From Streptosporangium amethystogenes (lineage in GTDB: Bacteria; Actinomycetota; Actinomycetes; Streptosporangiales; Streptosporangiaceae): a stretch of 64,000 nt of DNA. Below, piece by piece: positions 33,845-46,483 of this stretch (positions are counted from its first letter, which is position 1; every line of letters begins with the position of its first letter). The notes beneath the pieces are model-generated. The model did no database searches. It saw nothing but the letters and a program-made list of their open reading frames with translations, and was not told where the DNA came from. Position numbers and translations under genes: made by a program. The stretch is from NCBI RefSeq assembly GCF_000721075.1, contig NZ_JOEQ01000017.1:62001-126000 (forward strand), given 5' to 3'.

Positions 33845-35794
33845 ATGGTGCGGACGCATTTCGATCCGGAGGAGGCCGAGGAGTTCGAGTCGGCGAAGGA
33901 CCTGCTGGTCCGCCGCTGCCTCACCTGGGCCGACGAGCACGGCCTGCGGGCCGAGGAGGCGATGCTGGCGGCGGCCCTGGACGCGCGGCACCGCAGCCGC
34001 GACGGGCGGCTGGCCTGCTGGGACGCGCGACAGGTCCGGCGTTTCCTGCTGGAATGGATTCCCCGGCACCTCGTGGCCGAGCCGGATGTCCTCGCCACCG
34101 CCCCGGAAAGCCTGCTGACGCTCCTGCGCTACCTCGCCGCGTCCGGCCTGCGTGACCCTCGGGGCGCCTCCCCGGCGGAGCTGGAGGCGGTCGTGGCCGA
34201 GGCCGGGGCGGAGTATCCGGCGGCGCTGGCCGACCCGGCCCGGCAGGGCATCGGGAAGTTCTGGGCGCGGACCGCCCTCGACAACGGCATCGTCCTCGAC
34301 GACGAAGGGGCCGCGGCCCGGTTCCGGAGCGACGTCGACGCGGGCCGGATACGGTTCGACGCCGACGTGCTCGACAGGCTTCTCGCCGACGAGTTCGCCG
34401 GTGCCGGCCCCAACGACGAGCGAGCCTTCCCGCAGAGTCCCGTCGCGCTTCCCCCCACCGCCGAACTCGCCGCCGAGACCGCCCGGAGCGAGGTCGTACG
34501 GCGGCTGACCGCCCTGACCCGCTGGGTCGGGACGGACGGGCGGCCCCTCACCAAGACCGGAAACCTGCGGCTGGCCGGCGCCCGCGAGCTGGCGGCGCTG
34601 CTGGGCACCGGGGAACAGAATCTGCGGATGCGCAGCTCCGCCCAGATGCCCCAGGTGAGCCTCCTGCTGGCGTGGGCGAAGAAGACGGGCCTGGTACGAG
34701 CGCACGAGGGCCGCCGCCTGGTCCCGGTGGCCGAGGCCGCCCCCGTCCTGCGTGACCCGGAGGCGCTGTGGCGGCGCGCGTTCGAGGCGGTCTTCGAGCT
34801 GGGCACCGCGATCTGCAGGCCCACTTTGGGGAGGGCCGGCTCCGCGATGCTCGTCACGGCGTTCGACGTGCTGCTGCCCGACGTGCTGAACACGATGTAC
34901 GGCATGCCGATCCCGATCCCCGTGGCCCGGCTGCAGGAGACCACGTGGCTGGCCTGCCAGGAGTACTTCCTGCTCGACACCAAGAAGGGCCGCTCCCGTC
35001 AGGACGTCTGGCGCCGTGAGGTCGAGAGGGATCTGCTCGCGGTGTTCGACGTCCTTTCCCGCCTCGGTGTCGTCGAGCCGAGCCACGGCGTGCCCGACGA
35101 GCTGTACTCCGGCGACCTGCGTCCCGGCGGGTTCGGCGAGGACGACCTGCCATTGCCTCCCAAGGCATGCGCCCGGCTCCTGTCGCGCCTGGCGGAGCCG
35201 GGCCCGCTGGTACGGCTGACACCCCTGGGCACCCGAGCCGTGCGGGAGCGGCTGCTCGCCGACGGGCGGGACGCCCCGCTGGTCGGGGAACTGGCGGACG
35301 CCACGGCAGCCGAACTGCTGGGGGTGCTCGCCCAGCACTACACGCAGGAGACGGCGGCGGCCGAGCTGACCGGCTGGCTGACGGCGCACGGAGGTGACGT
35401 CGAGCCGCTGCTGGACGCCATCCGCGCCTGCCCCTTCCGTAACCGCGCCTTCGCCATGTTCTCCACCCTGGCGGGGACGCTCCCCGACGGGCGGTCGATA
35501 CAGGCGAGGCTCCGGAGTGATCCGGTGCTGGGGCCCGTCGTGCTGAGCGCCCTCCTGAAGACGGAAGAGCTGCGCCCCGAGGATCTCAGCACCGACGAGC
35601 ACTCCCTGCTACGCGCCGAGGGATTGATCATCCTGCTGGAGCTGAGCGGCCCCGAGGGCGTCATGGAGCAACTCCACGGGTCGTTGGGCGGGGACGCGCC
35701 CGAGTTCGTCGCGGAGGCGCTGGATTCGGGGCACCCCACGCGAGCGGCCCTGGAGGAGCTGCGCGCACTGGTGTACGAGCCGATGCTGGCCTAG
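33845..35794 (+). CDS. conserved unknown protein, 649 residues
   Basis: I do not recognise the family. The protein is soluble, mostly helical and acidic, without signal peptide or membrane segments. Residues 1-30 have FDPEEAEEFESAKDLLVRRCLTW; the middle (about 215-290) has LRLAGARELAALLGTGEQNL, with a helix-turn-helix-like AGARELAALLG; the C-terminal half has many Leu/Glu/Ala helices. The codon use is normal for the window. The gene stands alone between the terminator and a divergent acetyltransferase. Confidence 0.75.
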   Translation: MVRTHFDPEEAEEFESAKDLLVRRCLTWADEHGLRAEEAMLAAALDARHRSRDGRLACWDARQVRRFLLEWIPRHLVAEPDVLATAPESLLTLLRYLAASGLRDPRGASPAELEAVVAEAGAEYPAALADPARQGIGKFWARTALDNGIVLDDEGAAARFRSDVDAGRIRFDADVLDRLLADEFAGAGPNDERAFPQSPVALPPTAELAAETARSEVVRRLTALTRWVGTDGRPLTKTGNLRLAGARELAALLGTGEQNLRMRSSAQMPQVSLLLAWAKKTGLVRAHEGRRLVPVAEAAPVLRDPEALWRRAFEAVFELGTAICRPTLGRAGSAMLVTAFDVLLPDVLNTMYGMPIPIPVARLQETTWLACQEYFLLDTKKGRSRQDVWRREVERDLLAVFDVLSRLGVVEPSHGVPDELYSGDLRPGGFGEDDLPLPPKACARLLSRLAEPGPLVRLTPLGTRAVRERLLADGRDAPLVGELADATAAELLGVLAQHYTQETAAAELTGWLTAHGGDVEPLLDAIRACPFRNRAFAMFSTLAGTLPDGRSIQARLRSDPVLGPVVLSALLKTEELRPEDLSTDEHSLLRAEGLIILLELSGPEGVMEQLHGSLGGDAPEFVAEALDSGHPTRAALEELRALVYEPMLA

Positions 35795-35801
35795 GTGGTC
35801 G

Positions 35802-36782
35802 TCACGCCACCGCCGGAACCAGCGGGAGCCCGTAGTCGGCCGCGCGGTGCGCGATCTCGAACCCGGCGCGGGTGTAGACGCCCAGAGCCCCGGTCGGATT
35901 GTCGGCGTCCACCCCCAGCCCGGCCTTGTCGTACCCCTGCGCCCGGAACTCGCGCAGCGCGTGCGCGAGCAGCGCGCTCGCCACCCCCCGGCCCCGCCAC
36001 TCGCGCAGGGTGCCGATGATCTGGATCCACGCCTCGCGGACCCCGGTCGCCTCGGTGTCGGCCTCGAAGTAGTGGGTGAGCAGAATGCCCACGCTCTCCC
36101 CCGACGCGTCCAGCGCGACGAAGGACCCCTCCGGCCGGAACACCTTCAGCCCGACGATGGTGTTCCGCCAGGACTCCGGGGTGTGCTGGACGCTCCCCCA
36201 GTGGTCGACGAAGGCGCGGTTACGCACCTGGAGGACCGCGTCCTCCAGGTCATCGCGGTAGGTGACGATCCGAAGCCCGTCCGGCGGCGAGACCTCCGGC
36301 AGCTCGGCGCCCAGGTCGAGGGCCATCCCGTAGAACCACCGGGCCGGCTGCATCCCGGCCCCGGTGACCAGCGCCCGCAGACCCTCGTTGCGGGCGTCCA
36401 CCTCGACATGGAGTTCGAGCGGCTGCCCGGGGAACCGCCGCTCGTGCAGCGTCGGCGTGTTGCCGATCGCCCACTCCAGCAGGTGACCCCCCAGCCCCCG
36501 GCGCCGATGCTCCGGATGCACCCCGCCCCACAGGCTCATCCGATGCACCGGCTGAGCCGCCGCCCGGCCCATGGTCACCCCGTACGCGACCAGCCGGCCG
36601 GACTCCCAGGCCCCCAGCGTGCCCTCGACGGGATCGAGCAGCGGGTTGGCGAGCTCCTCGGCGAGGTCGTCCGCGTCGCTTCTCCCCCCGACCTGGTCGA
36701 CCGCGTCGATCGCCACCAGCAACTCCGCCCACGCTCCGACATCGTCCTTGCCCAGCGGGGCCCACTCGACGGTCATAGTCAT
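35802..36782 (-). CDS. tandem GNAT N-acetyltransferase
   Basis: The ATG at 36782 gives 326 residues, with two GNAT domains. The first carries GGVHPEHRRRGLGGHLLEW (acetyl-CoA P-loop R-R-x-G-L-G) and the second REWRGRGVASALLAHALREF. This tandem layout resembles mycothiol synthase and related actinobacterial acetyltransferases; substrate cannot be inferred. A second ATG six bases downstream is also possible. Confidence 0.88.
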   Translation of the reverse strand: MTMTVEWAPLGKDDVGAWAELLVAIDAVDQVGGRSDADDLAEELANPLLDPVEGTLGAWESGRLVAYGVTMGRAAAQPVHRMSLWGGVHPEHRRRGLGGHLLEWAIGNTPTLHERRFPGQPLELHVEVDARNEGLRALVTGAGMQPARWFYGMALDLGAELPEVSPPDGLRIVTYRDDLEDAVLQVRNRAFVDHWGSVQHTPESWRNTIVGLKVFRPEGSFVALDASGESVGILLTHYFEADTEATGVREAWIQIIGTLREWRGRGVASALLAHALREFRAQGYDKAGLGVDADNPTGALGVYTRAGFEIAHRAADYGLPLVPAVA

Positions 36783-36961
36783 CAAGCGTAGAAGCAGACC
36801 GCCCCCGACAGCGACCGGTTTCCCCCCGAGCCGGAGGTGCGGGCCGGTCCTTGACGAGCGAGTGGCCATGCGCCACCGGCCGTGGGCACTCGACTGCCGT
36901 CACCTCGCGCTCACGCCCTACGCTCGGCCTGGGCTGACAGCGAAGGACGCCGCGATATCCG

Positions 36962-38125
36962 ATGGCCCGTTCGTGTTCGAACATGACACTGTATGACGAT
37001 GTCCGAGAAGGTGAACGCCCGCAGAGTCGTCCGAGCGGCCTCATGAGCTTCGGCACCTACGCGCGCCGGGTCCGAAATCAGGATCTGCCCTACGGGCTGC
37101 GCTACACCTCCCTCAGATGCGCGGTCGAGCGTTACATGCCCGTTGGACACCACGCGACCTGGGACTACATCACCGGCCGCGCCGGACGGGTACGGACGGA
37201 CGAGGCCGCCCTGCTCCGCGCGCTGGACATCCTGGAGACCAGCCGGGAAGCCTGGCTGGCGGAGATGGCGGCGTTCGCGCTGCGCCGTACGACCGAGAAA
37301 CGTGATCGCCGCACCGTATCCGCCGACGAGCACCGATACCGGCACGGCTGGCGCTGGCCGGGTCCTGACGCGCACGAGGCGACGCACCAGACGGTCCAGA
37401 CCCTGTGGGCCCGGCGCCGGCGGCTGCCCTTCCCGGAGGTACCGTCCCTGGTCACGCTGGACTCGACCGTCGCGGACTGCGTGCAGACCTACCTGCGCCG
37501 GGGCGGAGCCCTGCATCCCGACCATCGGGACGTGCTGCGGTCCTGCCTGGCCGACCTGCGTGCCGTACGGTTCGATTACCGTTCGCCCATCTCCGGGGCG
37601 TTCGGCTATTTCCTCCGGCTGCGCAAGATGGCCGAACTCGTGGCACACGACGCGCTGCCGCTCATACGCCGGGCATGGCACGGCGACGCGGAGCGGATCG
37701 CGGACGTCTTCCTGGCCGCGCGTGGCCGGATGACCTACCTGCCGCGCCTGCACACCGAGAAGGAGACCCGGGCCTGGATCGCCGGGGTCGTGGTCGCCCG
37801 CCACGAGACCTGGGTGGCCGAACTACACGGCCAGGTCGCCGGGTTCGCCGCCCTGGACGACCGGTGGCTGGAACACCTGTACGTCGCGCCGGAGGCCCAG
37901 GGCCACGGCATCGGCTCAGCCCTGCTCGCCCAGGCCGGGAAGGTACGGCCCCGCCTGCTCAACCTGCACGTGTTCCAGCAGAACACCGGCGCCCGCCGCT
38001 TCTACGAACGGCACGGCTTCGCCCTGGTGGCACTGCGAGACGGCGACGACAACGAGGAGAACCTCCCCGACGCCCACTATCGGCGGCCGGCCGGTGCCGA
38101 GCCGGCACCGGATTCTCGTCGGTGA
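36962..38125 (+). CDS. GNAT acetyltransferase fused to an unrecognised N-terminal domain
   Basis: The protein has up to 387 residues; the start is uncertain (ATG 36962, 36983 or 37043, none with a clear ribosome site). Residues about 235-370 are a GNAT domain with LEHLYVAPEAQGHGIGSALLAQA and HVFQQNTGARRFYERHGF. The first 230 residues are unrecognised, rich in Arg and Trp (GHHATWDYITGRAGR; RHGWRWPGPDAHEATHQTVQ). The two parts may be a fusion or a read-through of two genes. Confidence 0.75.
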   Translation: MARSCSNMTLYDDVREGERPQSRPSGLMSFGTYARRVRNQDLPYGLRYTSLRCAVERYMPVGHHATWDYITGRAGRVRTDEAALLRALDILETSREAWLAEMAAFALRRTTEKRDRRTVSADEHRYRHGWRWPGPDAHEATHQTVQTLWARRRRLPFPEVPSLVTLDSTVADCVQTYLRRGGALHPDHRDVLRSCLADLRAVRFDYRSPISGAFGYFLRLRKMAELVAHDALPLIRRAWHGDAERIADVFLAARGRMTYLPRLHTEKETRAWIAGVVVARHETWVAELHGQVAGFAALDDRWLEHLYVAPEAQGHGIGSALLAQAGKVRPRLLNLHVFQQNTGARRFYERHGFALVALRDGDDNEENLPDAHYRRPAGAEPAPDSRR

Positions 38126-38322
38126 TCCAGCCGGTGTCCACGCTGCACATGTACACCCCTGCCGCGCCAGGTCGGCGGCGCCGGTACGGGTCGGCATGTT
38201 CAGCCCGGCCCTGGCCATGTCGGTGTGCGGGTGACGGCCGGTCTTGTTCGTCACCGTGGACCGGCCCTCCACCGCCGACACGTTCACATGACTCCGTTTC
38301 AGATGACAACGGGGCACGGCCG

Positions 38323-41835
<3,513 letters not shown>

Positions 41836-42163
41836 ACGATCTCCTTCACGCCGGGCGGGGTCGTCCCGCCGGGGAAAGCGACATGGCATGTGCATGATCT
41901 TTACAAACCATGTCAAGAATCGTGAATCGATCTTGTCGTTTTTTCAAGTACTTGACACGTTAAAAGGGGATATGTCAGAAGAATTAACGCGGGAGGCCGG
42001 TGCCCAGATATCGGCCGCCGAGGCGCGGCCGGTCTCCGGGCCGAGCGCCCGGATGGACCGGATCCCGCCGGAGGCGCCGCGGGCGGCGAACATGATCACC
42101 CAAGATCATGAAACGTCGGGGGCCGACCGACGGTGAACACTCGGGCACCGTGACTCCTGGGAG
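41836..42163. promoter_or_regulatory. subtilase upstream region (328 bp), promoter expected
   Basis: The region 41890-41990 is clearly richer in A and T than its surroundings. On the minus strand TTGACA lies at about 41915-41920, a candidate -35 box for the subtilase; on the plus strand TTGACA is at 41952-41957. No coding frame is convincing. Confidence 0.4.
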
Positions 42164-42847
42164 CTACTCGTCCAGGTGCGTCCGGGGGGCGGAAGGTTGC
42201 CGCACGGCCGTGTAGCGGCGCAGGTCATCGCCAGTGAGCGGAGCCCCGGGAAGGGTGAGCTCCGATCCGGCGCGCAGGCCGCTCAGCATGATCTCCAGCA
42301 CGCGGGCCATGGCTTGTCCGCCGGGCATGTCCGGCGGTGTGTAGATCTGCAGGGTCATCAGCAGGGCGATGTCGCCGGGGCCGATGTCATCGCGCAGGGT
42401 TCCGTCCGCCTGCGCCTGTTCGGTCATCCGCAGGACGACGGCGATCACCCGCTGCCGCATCTCGTGCAGGTCGCGGCCGGTTCGGATCTGCTGGTGCAGG
42501 TGCGGCTCGAGCTTCGCCGGCAGTGCACCCAGCCGCAGTTCGGCGCAGATGCGCAGGAAGCGGCACAGTGCGTGCCAGGCGTCGGGCTCTTCACGCCAGG
42601 CGGTCTCCGCCAGGTCGACCAGGCGTAGCAGGCTCTCCTCGCCGACGGCGCGGAGCAGTGCGTCCCGGTCGGGGAAGCGGCGGTACAGCGTGCCGATGCC
42701 GACGCCCGCCCGGCGTGCCACCTCCTCCAGGGGTACGTCGACGCCCTGCTCCAGGAACAGCTTCTGGGCGGCTGCGACGATCAGGTCCCGGTTGCGGCGC
42801 GCGTCGGCGCGCAGCCCCGTCGTCTCCTGAGGTTTCTTCGTCTCCAC
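42164..42847 (-). CDS. TetR-family repressor
   Basis: The GTG at 42847, five bases after GAGG, gives 227 residues. The N-terminal helix-turn-helix is IVAAAQKLFLEQGVDVPLEEVARRAGVGIGTLYRRFPDRDALLRAV; the remainder is an all-helical ligand domain. It is divergent from a TetX/rifampicin-monooxygenase-like gene 90 bp away, so repression of that gene, released by an aromatic drug or metabolite, is the likely arrangement. Confidence 0.93.
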   Translation of the reverse strand: METKKPQETTGLRADARRNRDLIVAAAQKLFLEQGVDVPLEEVARRAGVGIGTLYRRFPDRDALLRAVGEESLLRLVDLAETAWREEPDAWHALCRFLRICAELRLGALPAKLEPHLHQQIRTGRDLHEMRQRVIAVVLRMTEQAQADGTLRDDIGPGDIALLMTLQIYTPPDMPGGQAMARVLEIMLSGLRAGSELTLPGAPLTGDDLRRYTAVRQPSAPRTHLDE

Positions 42848-42869
42848 TGCCACCTCAACCAGTAATTGG

Positions 42870-42927
42870 ACGGTTTTCCTCCGCTTAGGATACCGTGCAT
42901 CAAAGTGGAGGAAATTCATCCGTTTAG
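42870..42927. promoter_or_regulatory. putative TetR operator repeats in divergent promoter
   Basis: Within 42848-42936, ACGGTTTTCCTCC and, inverted, GGAGGAAATTCATCCGT form an imperfect inverted repeat around the promoter. TCCGCTTAG and TCCGTTTAG form a direct repeat. This is a candidate binding site for the adjacent TetR protein. Confidence 0.45.
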
Positions 42928-42936
42928 TGAGGTGTC

Positions 42937-44115
42937 ATGAGCGAGCGCACAGTGCTGATCTCCGGGGCCGGCGTCGGCGGGCCGACCCTGGCCTACTGGC
43001 TGGCCCGGTACGGCTTCCGCGTCACCGTCGTCGAACGCGCCCGGGGGTTACGCTCCAGCGGGAACCCGGTGGACGTCAGAGGACGCGCCGTGGACGTCGC
43101 CGAACGGATGGGCCTGCTGTCCCGGCTGCGCGAGGCCGCCACCGGCACGACGGGAGTCAGCCTCGTCAACGCCTCGGGCAGGCGGGTCGGCCGGATCGAC
43201 ATGCGCGCCATGCAGCAGGCGGGCGAGGTCGAGCTGCCACGCGGCGATCTGGCGTCGATCCTGTACCAGGCGAGCCGCGACCACGCCGAGTTCCTCTTCG
43301 ACGACTCCATCGCGACCCTCGATCAGGACGAGCACGGAGTCGAGGTCACCTTCGACCGCGCCGGCCCCCGCCGCTTCGACCTGGTGATCGGGGCCGACGG
43401 CCTGCACTCGACGACGCGCCGGCTGGCGTTCGCAGCAGAGGGCGAACTCGTGCACCACATGGGCCTCTACGTCGCCACGACACCGCTCGGCGGCCGGTCC
43501 GGACCCGGCCGGGACATCCTCATGCACAACACGCCCGGCAAGACGGTCGCCGTCAGCCCCACCCCCAGCGGCGATCTGGCGTTCTTCCTCTACCGCAGCC
43601 CGGCCGAACCCGGCTTCGACCACCGCGACACCGAGCAGCACAAGCGGCTGCTGACCCGCGCGTTCGCGGACGTGTCCTGGCGGGCGCCCGAACTGCTGGA
43701 GCGGGTGCGCACCGCCGAGGACCTCTACTTCGACTCGGTCAGCCAGGTGCGCCTACCCCGCTGGTGGAACGGCCGGGTCGCGCTCCTCGGCGATGCCGCG
43801 TCCTGCGTGTCACTGTTCGGAGACGGCTCCACCCTGGCCATGGCGGGGGCGTTCACCCTCGCCGAGGAACTGGCCGCCGCCCCGGACGACCTCCAGGCGG
43901 CCTTCCGCCGATACGAGATCACGCACCGACGCCTGGTGGATCCCAAGCAGCGCAACATCGGACAGGCTTCGGCGCTCCTCGTCCCCGCGACCCGACGCGG
44001 CATCCTGGCGAGGAACCTGGCCGTCCGCCTGTGGCCCGCCGTGGCCGTCGCCGCACGGCTGAGGCGTACCCTCAGCAGGCCTCCGGCAGCACCGCGACAC
44101 CTCCGATCCAGATGA
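42937..44115 (+). CDS. FAD-dependent monooxygenase (TetX/aromatic-drug-like)
   Basis: The protein has 392 residues, with GAGG five to six bases before its ATG. FAD motif ISGAGVGGPTLAYWLARYGFRVTVVER, middle DLVIGADGLHSTTRR, and ALLGDAASCVSLFGDGSTLAMAGAFTLAEEL. It belongs to the PHBH-fold family with TetX and rifampicin monooxygenases. A TetR-type gene is divergent. Drug detoxification or catabolic hydroxylation is likely. Confidence 0.9.
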   Translation: MSERTVLISGAGVGGPTLAYWLARYGFRVTVVERARGLRSSGNPVDVRGRAVDVAERMGLLSRLREAATGTTGVSLVNASGRRVGRIDMRAMQQAGEVELPRGDLASILYQASRDHAEFLFDDSIATLDQDEHGVEVTFDRAGPRRFDLVIGADGLHSTTRRLAFAAEGELVHHMGLYVATTPLGGRSGPGRDILMHNTPGKTVAVSPTPSGDLAFFLYRSPAEPGFDHRDTEQHKRLLTRAFADVSWRAPELLERVRTAEDLYFDSVSQVRLPRWWNGRVALLGDAASCVSLFGDGSTLAMAGAFTLAEELAAAPDDLQAAFRRYEITHRRLVDPKQRNIGQASALLVPATRRGILARNLAVRLWPAVAVAARLRRTLSRPPAAPRHLRSR

Positions 44116-44148
44116 TCGTCACCCCTGCACGCGAACTCGTACGCCGGC

Positions 44149-44763
44149 TCAGTCCCAGTCGTGGTCCCCCGGAAGCAGCACCATGTTGTGGGCACCCAGG
44201 ATGTCCACCATCTCGTTGAACTTCTCGTCCGGCCAGGGGGCTGGATCCCGCTCCGTCTCGCCGTATGCCAGGAAGAAGGACTCGGGTCCGGCGGGTGTGT
44301 AGAAGACGAGGAGTCTGGCCGGCTCCGAGCCACTGTTCCTGAAACCGTGGCGCGTGCCTTTGGGGATGTACACGAAATCGCCCGGACCGGCCAGGATCCT
44401 CTCGTTCCCGTTGATGAACTCGAATTCCCCGGAGAGGATGTAGAAGGCTTCGTCTTCCTTCAAGTGGATGTGCGGGACGTTGCCGTGGTCGGGCTCGATG
44501 AGACCGTCCATGAAGGCGAACGCGCCGTCGGCCTGTTCTCCGGTGACCTTGACCGCGAACGTCTCATGTCCGGTGAGCCGGACGACGCCCCCGTCCTTGC
44601 GGACGGCGCGATCCGAGCCGCCTACGACCTCACACCGACCCCGGCCCTGAGCGAGGCCATTGAGGTGCTCCAGGCCGGACGCTCCCGTAGCTGAAGCTCG
44701 GCCCGAACGCAGCTGAGGCTCGGTCCGGGCGCGAATAACTCCGCACTCCCCAGACTCGGTCAC
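44149..44763 (-). CDS. cupin-domain protein
   Basis: GTG at 44763 preceded by AGGAG gives up to 204 residues. The cupin motif 1 is HIHLKEDEAFYILSGEFEF and motif 2 contains PGDFVYIPKGTRHGFRN. It resembles quercetin-dioxygenase-like single cupins. The first 50 residues are low-complexity, so the start may be further in. It converges on the monooxygenase gene with a 33-bp gap. Function unknown. Confidence 0.75.
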   Translation of the reverse strand: MTESGECGVIRARTEPQLRSGRASATGASGLEHLNGLAQGRGRCEVVGGSDRAVRKDGGVVRLTGHETFAVKVTGEQADGAFAFMDGLIEPDHGNVPHIHLKEDEAFYILSGEFEFINGNERILAGPGDFVYIPKGTRHGFRNSGSEPARLLVFYTPAGPESFFLAYGETERDPAPWPDEKFNEMVDILGAHNMVLLPGDHDWD

Positions 44764-44968
44764 GTCTCTCCTGGATGTCCATCGGGGCGTGACAGTCTCT
44801 GCCAGAGCCCCAGTACGGCCGGACCGCGTTCACCTCCAGGGAGATGGCGTGCGGGTGATCAAGCCCGGCGTTGGCACGGGTGAGATCCGTGTGACAAGAG
44901 ACGGCCACTCCGTAATCCGTCGCCTCGCCTGTCTCCCCTGAGACCAGCGGGCCGGCTCGGTGGCGCTT

Positions 44969-45271
44969 TCAGCCAAGGTAGAGCCGTTCGACAAAGGCAC
45001 CCCGCTCGGTTCGCTTGGCCTCCGCGGCCTTCTCGATGTCCGCCCACTCGTGCCCGTGCACCTTCGCGATGGCCCGCAGCACTTCGAGCACGTCGGCGAT
45101 CTCCCCCGCCACCTCGGTCACCGCGGCCTCGCGCAGCTCCGCCGCCTCCTCGGACAGCTTCTCCAGCAGCGCCGCGCGGTAGTCGTCCTCCCCGAGCACG
45201 GTCACCACCGGCTCCCCGCCATGCTCCCGAATGATCTCCGGAATCCTGTCCCGCACGAGTTTCCCCACCAC
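44969..45271 (-). CDS. MazG-like nucleotide pyrophosphohydrolase
   Basis: The protein has 100 residues beginning LVRDRIPEIIREHGG, with the metal-binding EEAAELREA and EIADVLEVL (ExxE ... ExxD) of all-alpha NTP pyrophosphatases. It resembles phosphoribosyl-ATP pyrophosphohydrolase-like house-cleaning enzymes. It is divergent from the HNH protein gene. Confidence 0.88.
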   Translation of the reverse strand: MVGKLVRDRIPEIIREHGGEPVVTVLGEDDYRAALLEKLSEEAAELREAAVTEVAGEIADVLEVLRAIAKVHGHEWADIEKAAEAKRTERGAFVERLYLG

Positions 45272-45371
45272 AGAGCACTCCTTCGCGCACGTACGGCTTC
45301 CTTCGGAAAACCCAGAGACTACCGGGCTCCTCCGTCGTGCGCGTTTCCCTGCACGAGCGGTGAAAATGGCC

Positions 45372-45389
45372 TGTATTTCGGCAAATACA
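45372..45389. promoter_or_regulatory. TGTATTT-CGGC-AAATACA palindrome
   Basis: A perfect 7-bp inverted repeat with a CGGC centre lies 15 bp upstream of the HNH gene ATG (45405), in otherwise GC-rich DNA. Its position over the translation-initiation region suggests an operator or a regulatory hairpin. Confidence 0.45.
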
Positions 45390-45404
45390 CACCAAGGGCG
45401 GCGG

Positions 45405-46418
45405 ATGGATTTCTCTCACTGGGAACAGAGCCCACGCTCCTCATGGCGCATGGCCGTACTGGTAGGGGCGAACACCCGCACCTACAAGTTCGCCCTCGGC
45501 TCCGCGCTCCTGTACGCCGCCGCCGAAGACCGGTCGGAGATCCTGCTCCGGGACCTGGCGGTGCCGTACGCGATGGAGCTGGTACGGCATCTCGGCCAGG
45601 CACCGCAGATGCGCCAGCGCGCGGAGCGGGGAGAGTCGGACTTCCTCTCCGTGGCCGAACGGGAGGCCGCCGAATCACTCAGGCTTGGAAGTCCCACCGA
45701 AGAACTACTGGTGGCGGCCATCAAGTCCATGCCCGAGATGGTGATGCAGAAGTTCCACAACCTGCCCAGCGGAGGAGCGAAGGTGCCGCACCGCTTCTAC
45801 GAGGTGACCGGCCGCTCCCCCGAACAGGTCGTCCGGTTGAGCAGGGAACTCCGCGACATCGCCCAGTCGGAGCAGGCCCCGACCCTGCGGGGCGAGCTGT
45901 CAGCCCGCTGGAGCATCGTGGAGACGTCCTTCGCCATCGGGATCGGCCAGAGCCTGATCCATGAGGGTGTCGTCGCGGACCTGACCACCCTGCAGATCAC
46001 CGACAAACAGCGTCGCCGATCGGTCACCGGCGTCACGGACGCGGTCATCGGCTTCCAACGCGGCCTCTGCCTGATCTGCGCGGACCCCATCGCGCTGGGC
46101 ATCGACAGCATCGCCGTCGACCACGTGTTCCCCTTCTCGTTCAGGAGGCTCCTTCCCTCCGGCGGCAAGGGGATGGCACCCGACCTGGACGCGATCTGGA
46201 ACCTGGCTCCCACCCACGCGGGGTGCAACGGCCAGAAGAGCAACCGGCTCCCCACGGAGCAGGAGATGTTCAGACTCGCGCAGCGGAACGAGGCCATCAT
46301 GCAGTCGCCATATCCGCTCAAGAAGACCCTGGCCCTGACCCTGGAGCACAGCGGGTACAAAAACCCCCAGCCAGGCGCTTGGTTCACATTCATTCGGCAC
46401 GTACGTGGCCTCTTTTGA
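45405..46418 (+). CDS. HNH endonuclease-domain protein
   Basis: I take ATG 45405, shortly after GGGCGGCGG; a longer frame extends upstream. The product has 337 residues. The C-terminal HNH fold shows CLICADPIALG, DHVFPFS, NLAPTHAGCNGQKSNR. The N-terminal 230 residues are unrecognised helices (MDFSHWEQSPRSSWR start; RDLAVPYAMELVRHLGQ). It has the layout of a stand-alone defence or mobile-element nuclease; neighbours give no clear target. Confidence 0.85.
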   Translation: MDFSHWEQSPRSSWRMAVLVGANTRTYKFALGSALLYAAAEDRSEILLRDLAVPYAMELVRHLGQAPQMRQRAERGESDFLSVAEREAAESLRLGSPTEELLVAAIKSMPEMVMQKFHNLPSGGAKVPHRFYEVTGRSPEQVVRLSRELRDIAQSEQAPTLRGELSARWSIVETSFAIGIGQSLIHEGVVADLTTLQITDKQRRRSVTGVTDAVIGFQRGLCLICADPIALGIDSIAVDHVFPFSFRRLLPSGGKGMAPDLDAIWNLAPTHAGCNGQKSNRLPTEQEMFRLAQRNEAIMQSPYPLKKTLALTLEHSGYKNPQPGAWFTFIRHVRGLF

Positions 46419-46483
46419 CGCATCACCTTCTGCGGAGCCGAGACCGGCGGCATGAGTCCTGGTCATCGCCACCGGTCCCGGGG

